Positions 1 through 6,055 are shown, counted from the stretch's first letter. The stretch is DNA of 13,937 bases from an uncultured Clostridia bacterium (GCA_947176445.1 CAMWQK010000005.1:1-13937), one strand, 5' to 3'. Translations and numbers: made by a program. Notes: generated from the sequence alone by a model not told the origin.

Positions 1-65
1 TGAAAAATTAAATCATAAGCATTTCCGCCTTTGGGTTTTGCTCTTTTTATTTTGCGCAAAAAGGG

Positions 66-100
66 CAACAAAAAACGCACAGGAAAAATCTCCGTGCGTT
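66..100 (-). terminator. Intrinsic terminator of the leftmost unit
   Basis: Read on the minus strand, a 7-bp stem (AACGCAC pairing with GTGCGTT at 74-80 and 94-100) is extended by three inner pairs past a one-base bulge and has a six-base loop. It is followed by TTTTGTTG. It would end transcripts from the short unit starting near 239 and any read-through from the M1 peptidase gene, because no other terminator lies between 290 and this hairpin. Leftward of it (1-65) I see no supportable gene. It could instead be an attenuator for a gene beyond the window edge. Confidence 0.7.
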
Positions 101-133
101 CGGGAAATACTTGATTGTCATCTTAAAGTAAAC

Positions 134-211
134 TCAAAGTATTCTCCATGCTCTCCGCACAGAAACACATTCCGTTGTAACAACACATCGGTTGTTTGGC
201 GCAGCGTCCAT
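134..211 (-). CDS. Putative 25-residue peptide in its own short transcription unit
   Basis: The frame begins with ATG at 211, reads MDAAPNNRCVVT... and ends in WRIL with TGA at 134-136. The start is supported by a strong Shine-Dalgarno sequence, AAAGGAG at 218-224, six bases before the ATG, and by a promoter 28-56 bp upstream. A terminator lies 34 bp downstream. The peptide has two cysteines and a basic tail, no membrane segment and no family I recognise. A second short frame, ATG at 188 to TAA at 123 (21 codons), is cysteine-rich (begins MCCYNGMCFC) but has no ribosome-binding site. The unit could therefore be a small protein gene, a leader peptide ahead of an attenuator, or a small RNA whose open frame is accidental. 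The signals around the frame are good; the peptide itself is unproven. Confidence 0.4.
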   Translation of the reverse strand: MDAAPNNRCVVTTECVSVRRAWRIL

Positions 212-238
212 TTCGAACTCCTTTGTCTTATTAGTTCC

Positions 239-267
239 ATTATAACGGACAAATTGCATTTTGGCAA
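239..267 (-). promoter_or_regulatory. Sigma-A-type promoter of the 25-codon unit
   Basis: On the minus strand TTGCCA (262-267, five of six consensus bases) is followed after exactly 17 bp by TATAAT (239-244, perfect). Transcription should start near 232, leaving a short leader that carries the AAAGGAG site. The promoter sits just downstream of the M1 peptidase stop codon at 290-292. Confidence 0.65.
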
Positions 268-289
268 CTGTTTTTCCAAACATTTTTTG

Positions 290-1726
290 TCAAATTACAC
301 ACAATCCATCGGTAAACGAACGCATGAGCGCAGCCGCGCCCCCGCCGCCGAAGCAGGACGACAGATCCTCGGGCGAGGCGATCTTGTAGGCGTACGCATC
401 GTAATACCGTTTCAGCCCCGTGAGAAACTTCTTTTCGCCGAGGGAGGTCTTTAACCGATCGAACATGATCATGCCCTTTCCGTATGCGATATTCACGTAT
501 TCGTATTCGCTCGCAAAGGACGTGAGCGGACGGGTCATGACGGTGTTCGCCGTTCCGTGGAGCTGGGAATAGACGGAGAAGAAATCGCGGTACGCCTTCT
601 CCGAACCCTGCAAGAGATCGTCGCCCGTGAACCCGAAGGAAGATGCGTTGAAGAACATCGCGGTGGAATAGTCCGCAAGCCCCTCGTCCTGCCAGCCGTT
701 CTCGAACTGATTGTTCCCGACGACCCCGTACCACCATTGGTGCGCCGTCTCGTGCGCAACGACGATCATGCGATCCTCGCCCTGCAACTTGGAAGAGATC
801 ATCGAGAGCGTGGGATATTCCATACCGCCGTAGGGAAAATCCGTCTCCACGACGACGTATCTCGCATAGGGATACTGTCCGAAGGAGCGGGAGTAGAAAT
901 TGAGGCTCTGCGAAGCGACGGCGAGCGTCTCCTCGGGTGTCTCGTCGGCAAAGTAGCAATATTCCACCTGCACGCCCGCCGCGTCCGTCGTTGCGCTCTT
1001 GAACTTCTCCCCGAGCACGAACGCGATATCGCGCACGTTCTCCGCTATTACATGATACGTTTTATTTCCGTTTTCTGCAACCTCTTCCGCCTCGCCCGCA
1101 CACACCGCGCTCAGATTTTCGGGCACGGTCAGGCTCACCTCGTAATCGGCGCACGCAGTCACGAACGGATCGCCGTTACACGAATACACGTACTCCTGAA
1201 AGCCTGCGCTCGTATAGTGACAGAGCACGGGATAGAACCCCGAAAGGTTGATCGCATTCTCCCCCACGCCGAGGCGGTGATTGATTTCGGCAAGCGTCGT
1301 TGAGAAGGAGATCGTAAGCTGTGTCTCCTCGTTGGGATAAACCTCTTTATCCAGCTTGACGGAGAGAATGTTCTCGTCCTCGCCGCAGATCTCAAACGCG
1401 CCGCCGCTCACCGACCCGATCTCAATGCCGCCGTAGCTATTACCCTTGTAATATGCCGCGGGATGATAGAGCTGGGAGACGGGCTGATACTGCGCCCCCT
1501 CGCGGTAGGCGTTTGCATACAGCTCGAACTTCAAAGTGTCGAGCGAGGTTTCGAACCGGTTGACGAAGGTATACGTCATCTCCGCCGAGAGCTTGCGCTC
1601 CTCGGGAGAATACGTAGCCGTAATGCGGTAGTTGTCCCGCTCCGACACCTCGCCGCAAGCGGTCATAGCCGCAGCTGCGGGAAATACGATGGTTGCAGCC
1701 AGCAGGGTACACACAAATTTACGCAT
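290..1726 (-). CDS. M1 family zinc metallopeptidase, predicted lipoprotein
   Basis: This 478-residue protein is a gluzincin aminopeptidase of family M1, which removes N-terminal residues from peptides. It carries the full zinc signature HETAH (325-329) with the third ligand Glu348 eighteen residues later, in a WQDEGLADY context. The exopeptidase loop, GAMEN in most of the family, reads GGMEY at 300-304. Tyr415 in IAYGKG is the probable catalytic tyrosine. The N-terminus is a signal peptide ending in a weak lipobox (MTAC, Cys24), so the enzyme is probably anchored outside the membrane. Residues 30-240 would be the N-terminal beta domain. It lacks the large C-terminal helical domain of PepN and is closer in size to short bacterial M1 lipoproteins. 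The start has GGGAGG nine bases upstream. It lies 75 bp after the 229-residue gene with no clear promoter between, so co-transcription is likely. Confidence 0.93.
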   Translation of the reverse strand: MRKFVCTLLAATIVFPAAAAMTACGEVSERDNYRITATYSPEERKLSAEMTYTFVNRFETSLDTLKFELYANAYREGAQYQPVSQLYHPAAYYKGNSYGGIEIGSVSGGAFEICGEDENILSVKLDKEVYPNEETQLTISFSTTLAEINHRLGVGENAINLSGFYPVLCHYTSAGFQEYVYSCNGDPFVTACADYEVSLTVPENLSAVCAGEAEEVAENGNKTYHVIAENVRDIAFVLGEKFKSATTDAAGVQVEYCYFADETPEETLAVASQSLNFYSRSFGQYPYARYVVVETDFPYGGMEYPTLSMISSKLQGEDRMIVVAHETAHQWWYGVVGNNQFENGWQDEGLADYSTAMFFNASSFGFTGDDLLQGSEKAYRDFFSVYSQLHGTANTVMTRPLTSFASEYEYVNIAYGKGMIMFDRLKTSLGEKKFLTGLKRYYDAYAYKIASPEDLSSCFGGGGAAALMRSFTDGLCVI

Positions 1727-1801
1727 AAAAAATAACCTCCCGCTTGCCCGCTCTCGGGTTTGCGACAGGTTATGTTTATGCGATATAGCTTTCAGATATG
1801 C

Positions 1802-2491
1802 TTATTCTTCAACCTTCTCGACCGTCTCCTCGGTCTCTTCCGAGAGATCGATGGGCACGTCGAAGCCGTGATTGTCGTCCTCGGGAACTGCCTTTGCAAG
1901 CTCTTCGAGGGGTGTTTCGGGTGCGGGTTGAGTATTTGCGCTCTCTACGGGCGGCTGATAGGCAACCGTGGGAATGTGCGCAACGCCGTTCTCGTCCGCG
2001 ACCATGAGCTCGTGCACGAGACGCTTGACCGCCTTTGCCTTGCCTTGATAGCAGGTGCCCGCCACGTCGATGGCGTAGAGACGAAGCGTCTTCAATACCT
2101 TTTTATCGTTCTTCTCGAATACGACCTTGCGGAGCATGGCGGTATCGAGCAGAAGATCGATGGCGCAGCGCGGCTCGATGATGATGCGCGCCGTATCGCC
2201 GAGGCGCTTCTGCGCTCTGAACTCCGCGGTGAAGGGAATGTTCACCCCGCCGTTCTTGATACCGAGCTCGGTGATGCCGAGGTTATTGATCGACTTGTTG
2301 CCGAACGTGAGCTTTGCATAGGCAACGTGCGTGTTGGGATCGACCTCGTACAGCCCGAGGAAGTTTATCTTCTGCGACGCGATCTTCTTGCGCACGTCGC
2401 AAACGGCATAAATAATGACAGCAAGGAGCGCGATGATGAGCACCGAACAGATGAGCACCAACAGACCGCTATGTTCTTCTAACCAGTTCAT
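1802..2491 (-). CDS. Single-pass membrane protein of unknown family
   Basis: I do not recognise this 229-residue protein. Residues 9-30 form one hydrophobic membrane helix close to the N-terminus. A basic stretch follows (VRKKIASQK), then a 140-residue region rich in short beta-strand-like segments, and from about residue 185 a low-complexity Pro/Glu/Asp-rich acidic tail ending in VEKVEE. The charge pattern (acidic before the helix, basic after it) suggests the C-terminal domain faces the cytoplasm, by the positive-inside rule. The start has a modest site (AAAGGACGGG) and a promoter at 2534-2562 with a 5' hairpin in the leader. The M1 lipoprotein gene follows after 75 bp, probably in the same transcript, but this gives no clear function. 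Confidence 0.8.
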   Translation of the reverse strand: MNWLEEHSGLLVLICSVLIIALLAVIIYAVCDVRKKIASQKINFLGLYEVDPNTHVAYAKLTFGNKSINNLGITELGIKNGGVNIPFTAEFRAQKRLGDTARIIIEPRCAIDLLLDTAMLRKVVFEKNDKKVLKTLRLYAIDVAGTCYQGKAKAVKRLVHELMVADENGVAHIPTVAYQPPVESANTQPAPETPLEELAKAVPEDDNHGFDVPIDLSEETEETVEKVEE

Positions 2492-2508
2492 AAAAACCCG
2501 TCCTTTTT

Positions 2509-2524
2509 AACGCCGCTTGGCGTT
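2509..2524 (-). promoter_or_regulatory. Hairpin at the 5' end of the 229-residue gene's mRNA
   Basis: AACGCC and GGCGTT form a perfect 6-bp stem with a four-base loop. It begins about three bases after the expected transcription start and ends just before the AAAAAGGACGGG site. It has no adequate U-tract position for a terminator of an upstream gene, so a 5' mRNA-stabilising stem or mild translation control is more likely. Confidence 0.4.
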
Positions 2525-2533
2525 TACCCCTCT

Positions 2534-2562
2534 ATTATACACGATTGCCCCGAAAAAGGCAA
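2534..2562 (-). promoter_or_regulatory. Promoter of the 229-residue gene
   Basis: On the minus strand TTGCCT (2557-2562, four of six) is spaced 17 bp from a perfect TATAAT (2534-2539). The expected start is near 2527, giving a leader of about 36 bases that contains the hairpin at 2509-2524. Confidence 0.6.
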
Positions 2563-2618
2563 GGGGGAATGCGCTCTTTTTCGTCGGATTTTGAAAGATT
2601 CTGATTTGAGGATGATGA

Positions 2619-2834
2619 TTAATAATCACTCAAACCGAGTACATAATCTGTTTTTACATCTAATAATTGGCACAAATTCGCAAATGTATCCAATGCGGGA
2701 AAAACTTCATTTTTCATGTATTTTGAAACGGTCTGAGGCGAAACGCCAATCGCTTTCGCTATCTCTTTTTGTGACAATGGACTATTGCGAATACTTTCGC
2801 GTAATCTTGTTTGAATTAAATCTAACGTTATCAT
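2619..2834 (-). CDS. XRE-family helix-turn-helix transcriptional regulator
   Basis: The 71-residue protein is almost entirely one Cro/C1-type helix-turn-helix domain: QTRLRESIRN, then LSQKEIAKAIGVSPQTVSKY (the two DNA-contact helices), then a C-terminal LDVKTDYVLGLSDY typical of this family. It probably represses its own promoter and the divergent gene at 2923. I chose ATG 2834 over the upstream ATG at 2882. The longer form would start inside the putative operator and upstream of the expected transcription start, and the extra 16 residues do not belong to the domain. There is no Shine-Dalgarno sequence before 2834, and the predicted leader is only about five bases, so translation may be leaderless or nearly so. 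The gene is visibly more AT-rich than its neighbours, which may reflect transfer. Confidence 0.88.
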   Translation of the reverse strand: MITLDLIQTRLRESIRNSPLSQKEIAKAIGVSPQTVSKYMKNEVFPALDTFANLCQLLDVKTDYVLGLSDY

Positions 2835-2843
2835 AATTTGATT

Positions 2844-2860
2844 ATCGTATATTATGCGAA
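2844..2860. promoter_or_regulatory. Putative XRE operator, left copy
   Basis: ATCGTATATTATGCGAA is a 17-bp imperfect palindrome and matches the copy at 2874-2890 in 13 of 17 positions. It covers the -10 box of the regulator's own promoter. The centres of the two copies are 30 bp apart, close to three helical turns, which would put two bound dimers on one face of the DNA. Confidence 0.55.
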
Positions 2861-2874
2861 AAATTGCTTGACAA
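2846..2874 (-). promoter_or_regulatory. Leftward promoter of the XRE regulator
   Basis: TTGTCA (2869-2874, five of six) lies 17 bp from TATACG (2846-2851, four of six) on the minus strand. The -35 box overlaps the -35 box of the rightward promoter on the other strand. Its -10 box lies inside the left palindrome (2844-2860), as expected for autorepression. Confidence 0.45.
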
Positions 2875-2896
2875 TCGTACATTGTGCGATTATAAT
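2868..2896 (+). promoter_or_regulatory. Consensus promoter of the 90-residue gene
   Basis: TTGACA (2868-2873) and TATAAT (2891-2896) are both perfect and separated by 17 bp, so the promoter should be strong unless repressed. The expected start is near 2903, leaving about 20 bases of leader with AAGGAAAG (2912-2919) before ATG 2923. Confidence 0.8.
2874..2890. promoter_or_regulatory. Putative XRE operator, right copy
   Basis: ATCGTACATTGTGCGAT is a 17-bp imperfect palindrome: seven base pairs are symmetric, with one mismatched pair plus the centre. It fills exactly the gap between the -35 and -10 boxes of the promoter reading right. A bound repressor would block polymerase directly. Confidence 0.65.
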
Positions 2897-2922
2897 GTTA
2901 TTAGCTAAAACAAGGAAAGATT

Positions 2923-3195
2923 ATGAAACAAAAATCCCCTATTCTACAAATGTTCTACGGCGAACGCGGAAAAATAGACACGATAAAACTGACCGACGAT
3001 CAAAGAACCGCTCTGAGCAAAGTGACTGCGACGGACGCTGCACTGCGCAAAGCGCTGAACCCCGAGCAGATCAAACTGTACGAGGACGCGCTCGACAGTC
3101 TGGAAAATCTTCACAGCATCTCTGCCTCGAATTGCTACGCCGAGGGCTTCCGCTTCGGCGTTTTAATCGGGATCGACGTTGCCACGGAACAATAA
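2923..3195 (+). CDS. Small DUF6809-like protein
   Basis: This 90-residue protein is the only plus-strand gene. It begins with SPILQMFYGERGKID and ends with SNCYAEGFRFGVLIGIDV. The short opening segment ILxxxYxGE and the closing xGFRxGxxL match what I recall of the DUF6809 family of small Clostridial proteins, whose function is unknown. The middle (residues 22-65) is predicted helical and charged. There is no signal peptide or membrane helix, so it is probably cytoplasmic. It starts four bases after AAGGAAAG, sits behind a consensus promoter with a built-in operator, and ends at a bidirectional terminator two bases after its stop. It is therefore a single-gene unit, most likely controlled by the divergent XRE protein. 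The family match is from memory and not verified. Confidence 0.75.
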   Translation: MKQKSPILQMFYGERGKIDTIKLTDDQRTALSKVTATDAALRKALNPEQIKLYEDALDSLENLHSISASNCYAEGFRFGVLIGIDVATEQ

Positions 3196-3222
3196 AAAAG
3201 CAGCGGCGACGCCGCTGCTTTT
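3196..3222. terminator. Bidirectional terminator between convergent genes
   Basis: AAAAGCAGCGGC and GCCGCTGCTTTT form a perfect 12-bp inverted repeat around a GAC loop. The A-run on one side and T-run on the other let it work in both directions. It ends the 2923-3195 gene on the plus strand and the M23 gene (stop at 3227) on the minus strand. Confidence 0.92.
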
Positions 3223-3226
3223 ATAA

Positions 3227-3880
3227 TTACTTCTCCGAGAGGGTGAGATATTCCATCGGATCGGTCTTGACGCTGTTCACCATAACTTCGAGGTGCAGGT
3301 GCGCGCCGTCCTTATATTCGTTACCCTTTCCGTCGACAACGGTTGCAATGGGCTGACCCTTGACGACCTTGTCGCCCGCCTTCAAGCCGCTCACCGCCTC
3401 GACCTGACAGTACACCGTCTTGACGCCGTTGCCGTGATTGACGACGATCTCGGTCACGAGCGTCTCGTCCACCGTGATGGACTCGATCGTGCCGTCTGCC
3501 ATCGCGAACACGTGCTCGCCGGCACGGGCAGTGATGTCTACGCCCTCGTGTTCATAGAACCAGCCGAGCGTCTTGTTCTCGTAGAACTCGAATCCCGCCT
3601 GAACGCTGACAGCTGCCAAGGGGTTGGAGAACTTGACCGCATCGCCGCCCGTCGGCTTGTTGTCGTCGGGGTTGTTCGGCTTGTTATCGTCGGGATTGTT
3701 CGGCTTGTTATCATCGGGCTTGTTCGGCTGTTCCTGCTGAGGGGGCACTTCGAGCATTTCGCGGTTGCCGTTTACAACGAAGTACACCGTGAGAACGGTC
3801 GCGGCGATCAGGAGCAGTACGCTTACCCCGAGCACAATGTAGTAGATCAACTTTTTCTTAGACGTGGATTTTTCTTTCAT
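3227..3880 (-). CDS. Membrane-anchored M23 (LytM-like) protein, SpoIIQ type
   Basis: The 217-residue protein has a basic N-terminus, one membrane helix (about 11-36) and a linker of three NNPDDNKP-type octapeptides (about 53-76). Residues 95-205 form a LytM/M23 endopeptidase domain. The zinc ligands are present: His111 and Asp115 in HEGVD, and His196 in HLHLEV, with His194 beside it. The histidine usually found in the YAHL segment is Gln159 here (VYCQV), so activity may be reduced. A short protein with one membrane helix and this domain resembles SpoIIQ, the forespore protein that pairs with SpoIIIAH in sporulating Firmicutes; a general cell-wall hydrolase is the alternative. ATG 3880 is preferred because GGAGG lies five bases upstream; the longer reading from 3892 needs a TTG that overlaps that site. 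Upstream is the 142-residue membrane protein gene. Confidence 0.85.
   Translation of the reverse strand: MKEKSTSKKKLIYYIVLGVSVLLLIAATVLTVYFVVNGNREMLEVPPQQEQPNKPDDNKPNNPDDNKPNNPDDNKPTGGDAVKFSNPLAAVSVQAGFEFYENKTLGWFYEHEGVDITARAGEHVFAMADGTIESITVDETLVTEIVVNHGNGVKTVYCQVEAVSGLKAGDKVVKGQPIATVVDGKGNEYKDGAHLHLEVMVNSVKTDPMEYLTLSEK
3654..3725. repeat. Three tandem 24-bp repeats encoding NNPDDNKP units
   Basis: Copies start at 3654, 3678 and 3702 and differ at only a few bases. They encode the hydrophilic Pro/Asp/Asn linker between the membrane helix and the M23 domain. In-frame gain or loss of a unit would change the linker length by eight residues without affecting the domain. Confidence 0.85.
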
Positions 3881-3962
3881 AATATCCTCCAAAATTTCTA
3901 TGTAGATATTTGACCGCCAAATTTCTTTTTATACATGCCGTTAAAAAATTTTTTTTGCGACT

Positions 3963-4391
3963 TTAATATCCCCCGAAGATTAAAGGCGTACCGACTGCCG
4001 TCTGCTCTGTACTCACCGCAATATGAAGATTGATGAACGCGCCGTTCAAATACACCCCGTCACCGAGATCGGGCGAATACAGATAGTAATTGGTAACGCC
4101 GCACGCCTCTTCGGTAAAGAGCAGCGTTGCGGAAAACTGCGCTTTGAGCTGCTCGTATTTGTCTCCGCCGTATACGGTGCTCTCCCCCGCCACGCTTTTC
4201 AGGCGCGCCTTGTCGAGCATGGGCGCATTCGTTGCCACCATGAACGAAGAGGACGACGCGCCGTTATAGAGGGTATAGCTCTTCCCCATGCCGAACACGG
4301 GCATGACGGAAAAAAGCGCAAGCACCGCAATGCACGCCGCTACCGATAGAATGACTGCAAACTCGCGGACGAGCACAAGAAAGCGGCGCAT
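3963..4391 (-). CDS. Membrane-anchored protein of unknown function
   Basis: The 142-residue protein has one N-terminal hydrophobic helix (about residues 8-33) and an extracytoplasmic part of about 105 residues. It ends in a distinctive sequence: YYLYSPDLGD, then INLHIAV, then VGTPLIFGGY at the very C-terminus. I do not recognise a named family with confidence. A YwmB-like protein is a weak possibility, because in Bacillus ywmB lies near spoIID and spoIIQ and a SpoIIQ-like gene follows here. ATG 4391 is chosen because GGGAGG lies eight bases upstream; the frame stays open for 20 more codons but that part is unlike a protein start. The ribosome-binding site lies inside the hairpin at 4399-4421. 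The gap to the M23 gene is 82 bp and contains an A6T8 tract. Confidence 0.75.
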   Translation of the reverse strand: MRRFLVLVREFAVILSVAACIAVLALFSVMPVFGMGKSYTLYNGASSSSFMVATNAPMLDKARLKSVAGESTVYGGDKYEQLKAQFSATLLFTEEACGVTNYYLYSPDLGDGVYLNGAFINLHIAVSTEQTAVGTPLIFGGY

Positions 4392-4421
4392 AAAAAAATC
4401 CTCCCGAATAATTCGGAAGGA
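4392..4421 (-). promoter_or_regulatory. Terminator-like hairpin enclosing a Shine-Dalgarno site
   Basis: On the minus strand TCCTTCCGAA pairs with TTCGGGAGGA (10 bp, one G-U pair) around a TTA loop at 4399-4421. Seven T follow (4392-4398), and then the ATG of the 142-residue gene at 4391. The 3' arm contains that gene's GGGAGG site. The element could end most transcripts from the HIT gene, hide the ribosome-binding site of the next gene, or do both. Confidence 0.75.
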
Positions 4422-4457
4422 TTGTTGACAGTATTTTTCCGCTTTATACACGGTTTT

Positions 4458-4793
4458 TTATTCCCAATCGAGTTTTTCTCCGCCGAGAATGTGAATGTGT
4501 AGATGGTGCACCGTCTGCCCCGCTGCCTCACCCTGATTGATGACGAGACGGTACCCATCTTCGAGACCGAGCTCGTCCTTGATCCTTGCGATCGTCTCCA
4601 TCATGCGGGCAAGGAGCGCGGCGCGATCCTCGTTGAGCTCCGTAAGGTATGCAAAGTGCTCCTTCGGCACGCACAGAAGATGGATCTTCGCCTTGGGCTC
4701 GATGTCCTTGAAGATGATCATCTCGTCGTTCTCATACACCTTATGCGCGGGGATCTCCCCCGCAACGATCTTGCAAAAAATACAGTTTTCCAT
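4458..4793 (-). CDS. HIT family (HINT-like) nucleotide hydrolase
   Basis: At 111 residues this is a full-length histidine-triad protein of the HINT branch. These are cytoplasmic hydrolases of nucleoside phosphoramidates and AMP-lysine-type adducts. The catalytic triad HLHIHIL lies at 97-103, preceded by an extra His96. Cys4 and Cys7 (NCIFCKI) and His46 are positioned for the structural zinc seen in many HINT proteins. PKEHF and YRLVINQG are also typical. The start has GAGGAG seven bases upstream and lies 29 bp after mtaB, so it belongs to the prmA-rsmE-mtaB unit, an arrangement common in Clostridia. Confidence 0.93.
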   Translation of the reverse strand: MENCIFCKIVAGEIPAHKVYENDEMIIFKDIEPKAKIHLLCVPKEHFAYLTELNEDRAALLARMMETIARIKDELGLEDGYRLVINQGEAAGQTVHHLHIHILGGEKLDWE

Positions 4794-4822
4794 ATTGTCA
4801 CTCCTCTGTTACTTTTTATTTA

Positions 4823-6055
4823 TCATGCGCGTTCGCACATCATGCCATCGCGGGTGTAACCCGTCAACCGCACCTTCACAAGCTCGCCCTCCTGCGCCCC
4901 GTCGAGATACACGCGGATATAATTCTCGGTATACCCGCCGTCCTCTTCAAACAGCGCGGTGAGCTCCTGCCCCGCAAAGCGTGCAAGATATTCTTTCTCC
5001 GCCGCTTCCGCCGCGTTCAGAATGCGCCCCATGCGCTCCTTTTTGACGCTCGCGGGCAGATCCTTCATGCGGTACGCAACCGTCCCCTCGCGCGGGGAGA
5101 ACGGAAAGCAGTGCACGCGCGCAAAACGCGCCTCTTCGATGACAGAGAGCGACTGCAAAAAGTCCTCTTCCGTCTCCGTCGGAAACCCGACGATGATATC
5201 CGTCGTGATCGCCGCATCGGGGAAATACTCATAGATGAGCGCGCACTTTTCCAAATATTCTTCGCGCGTATAGTGGCGGTTCATCGCTTTGAGCACCGCG
5301 CTCGATCCGCTCTGCAACGAGAGATGAAAGTGCGGCATTACATTCCCCGCCGATTTCATTTGTTCCAAAAATTCCCGCGTGATCAGCCCCGCCTCGATCG
5401 ATCCGAGCCGAATGCGCTTTTTGATGTCTTTCAGTTTGAGTAAGAGCTCGCCGAGCCCCGTCTCCCCGTCGCGGTAGGAAGAGATGTCGATGCCCGTGAG
5501 CACGATCTCCTTCGCCGCGCAAGCCATCGCCTCGGCAACGATCTTCTCCGCCGAGCGCGAGCGCGTTCTGCCGCGAAGATAGGGAATGAGGCAATAGGAG
5601 CAGAAATTGTTGCACCCGTCCTGTATCCGCAAGAAAGCGCGCGTGCGCGTGCGCTTGGGGGTGGGAAGCTCGCAAAACTCCGTCTCCGTAAATTTTTCAT
5701 GCGCGCCGCCCGCGCTCTGCAATCCCGCACGGAAGAGTTCTAAAACGCGGTTCTTTGCCTGCGCACCCGAGACGAATAGAACCCCTTCCCGCGCCGAAAA
5801 ATCCTCGCCGCGGTGCTCCGCCGCACAGCCGAACACGACGACGGGCGCATCTTTATTAAATTTCCGAAGGCGCGCCACCGCCTGGCGACTCTTCTTCTCC
5901 GCCTCCGCCGTCACGGCGCAGGTGTTGATGAGATATACGTCTGCCTGCGAGGGAATATCCGTCGTCTCGTAGCCGAGCTCTTCCAGCCCCTGCATGAGCG
6001 ACGCGCTCTCCACCTCGTTCATCTTGCAGCCGAGCGTAAACACACACGCCTTCAT
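4823..6055 (-). CDS. mtaB: tRNA t6A37 methylthiotransferase MtaB
   Basis: The 410-residue protein is a radical-SAM methylthiotransferase that converts t6A37 to ms2t6A37 in tRNAs reading ANN codons. The N-terminal UPF0004 domain has the three auxiliary-cluster cysteines Cys10, Cys46 and Cys77. The radical-SAM CxxxCxxC motif is Cys148, Cys152 and Cys155 (DGCNNFCSYC), followed by IPYLRGRTRSR, and a TRAM-like RNA-binding segment occupies about 355-408. The opening FTLGCKMNEVES is the MtaB form rather than the MiaB form, which supports the subfamily. Its ATG overlaps the rsmE stop as ATGA, so the two are translationally coupled. The order prmA-rsmE-mtaB matches the conserved Firmicutes cluster (yqeT-yqeU-yqeV in Bacillus). 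Confidence 0.94.
   Translation of the reverse strand: MKACVFTLGCKMNEVESASLMQGLEELGYETTDIPSQADVYLINTCAVTAEAEKKSRQAVARLRKFNKDAPVVVFGCAAEHRGEDFSAREGVLFVSGAQAKNRVLELFRAGLQSAGGAHEKFTETEFCELPTPKRTRTRAFLRIQDGCNNFCSYCLIPYLRGRTRSRSAEKIVAEAMACAAKEIVLTGIDISSYRDGETGLGELLLKLKDIKKRIRLGSIEAGLITREFLEQMKSAGNVMPHFHLSLQSGSSAVLKAMNRHYTREEYLEKCALIYEYFPDAAITTDIIVGFPTETEEDFLQSLSVIEEARFARVHCFPFSPREGTVAYRMKDLPASVKKERMGRILNAAEAAEKEYLARFAGQELTALFEEDGGYTENYIRVYLDGAQEGELVKVRLTGYTRDGMMCERA

Noticed and set aside
123..188. A 21-codon cysteine-rich frame (MCCYNG...) overlapping the 25-codon frame.
   Set aside because: It has no ribosome-binding site, whereas the other frame does. It is mentioned only as an alternative.
1727..1801. 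A short CCCG...CGGG stem between the 229-residue gene and the M1 gene, considered as a terminator.
   Set aside because: The stem is only four base pairs and has no U-tract, and I see no promoter after it. Read-through is more likely.
2835..2882. An upstream ATG that would extend the XRE protein by 16 residues.
   Set aside because: It lies in the operator, upstream of the predicted start of transcription, and the extension is not part of the helix-turn-helix fold.
3654..3725. Regular 24-bp repeats, considered as a CRISPR-like or regulatory array.
   Set aside because: The units are contiguous, have no spacers and keep the reading frame of the M23 gene, so they are simply a repetitive protein linker.
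3881..3892. A longer M23 reading from TTG 3892 and a longer surface-protein reading from TTG 12761.
   Set aside because: In both cases an ATG shortly downstream has a proper Shine-Dalgarno site; the 3892 TTG overlaps that site and the extra residues add nothing to the signal or anchor region.
3893..3962. A sporulation sigma-F-like promoter (TGTATA, 14 bp, GGTCAAAT) before the M23 gene, plus an A6T8 tract.
   Set aside because: The -10 match is partial and the spacing is off, so the promoter class cannot be claimed. The A/T tract has no GC stem, so it is not a convincing terminator either.
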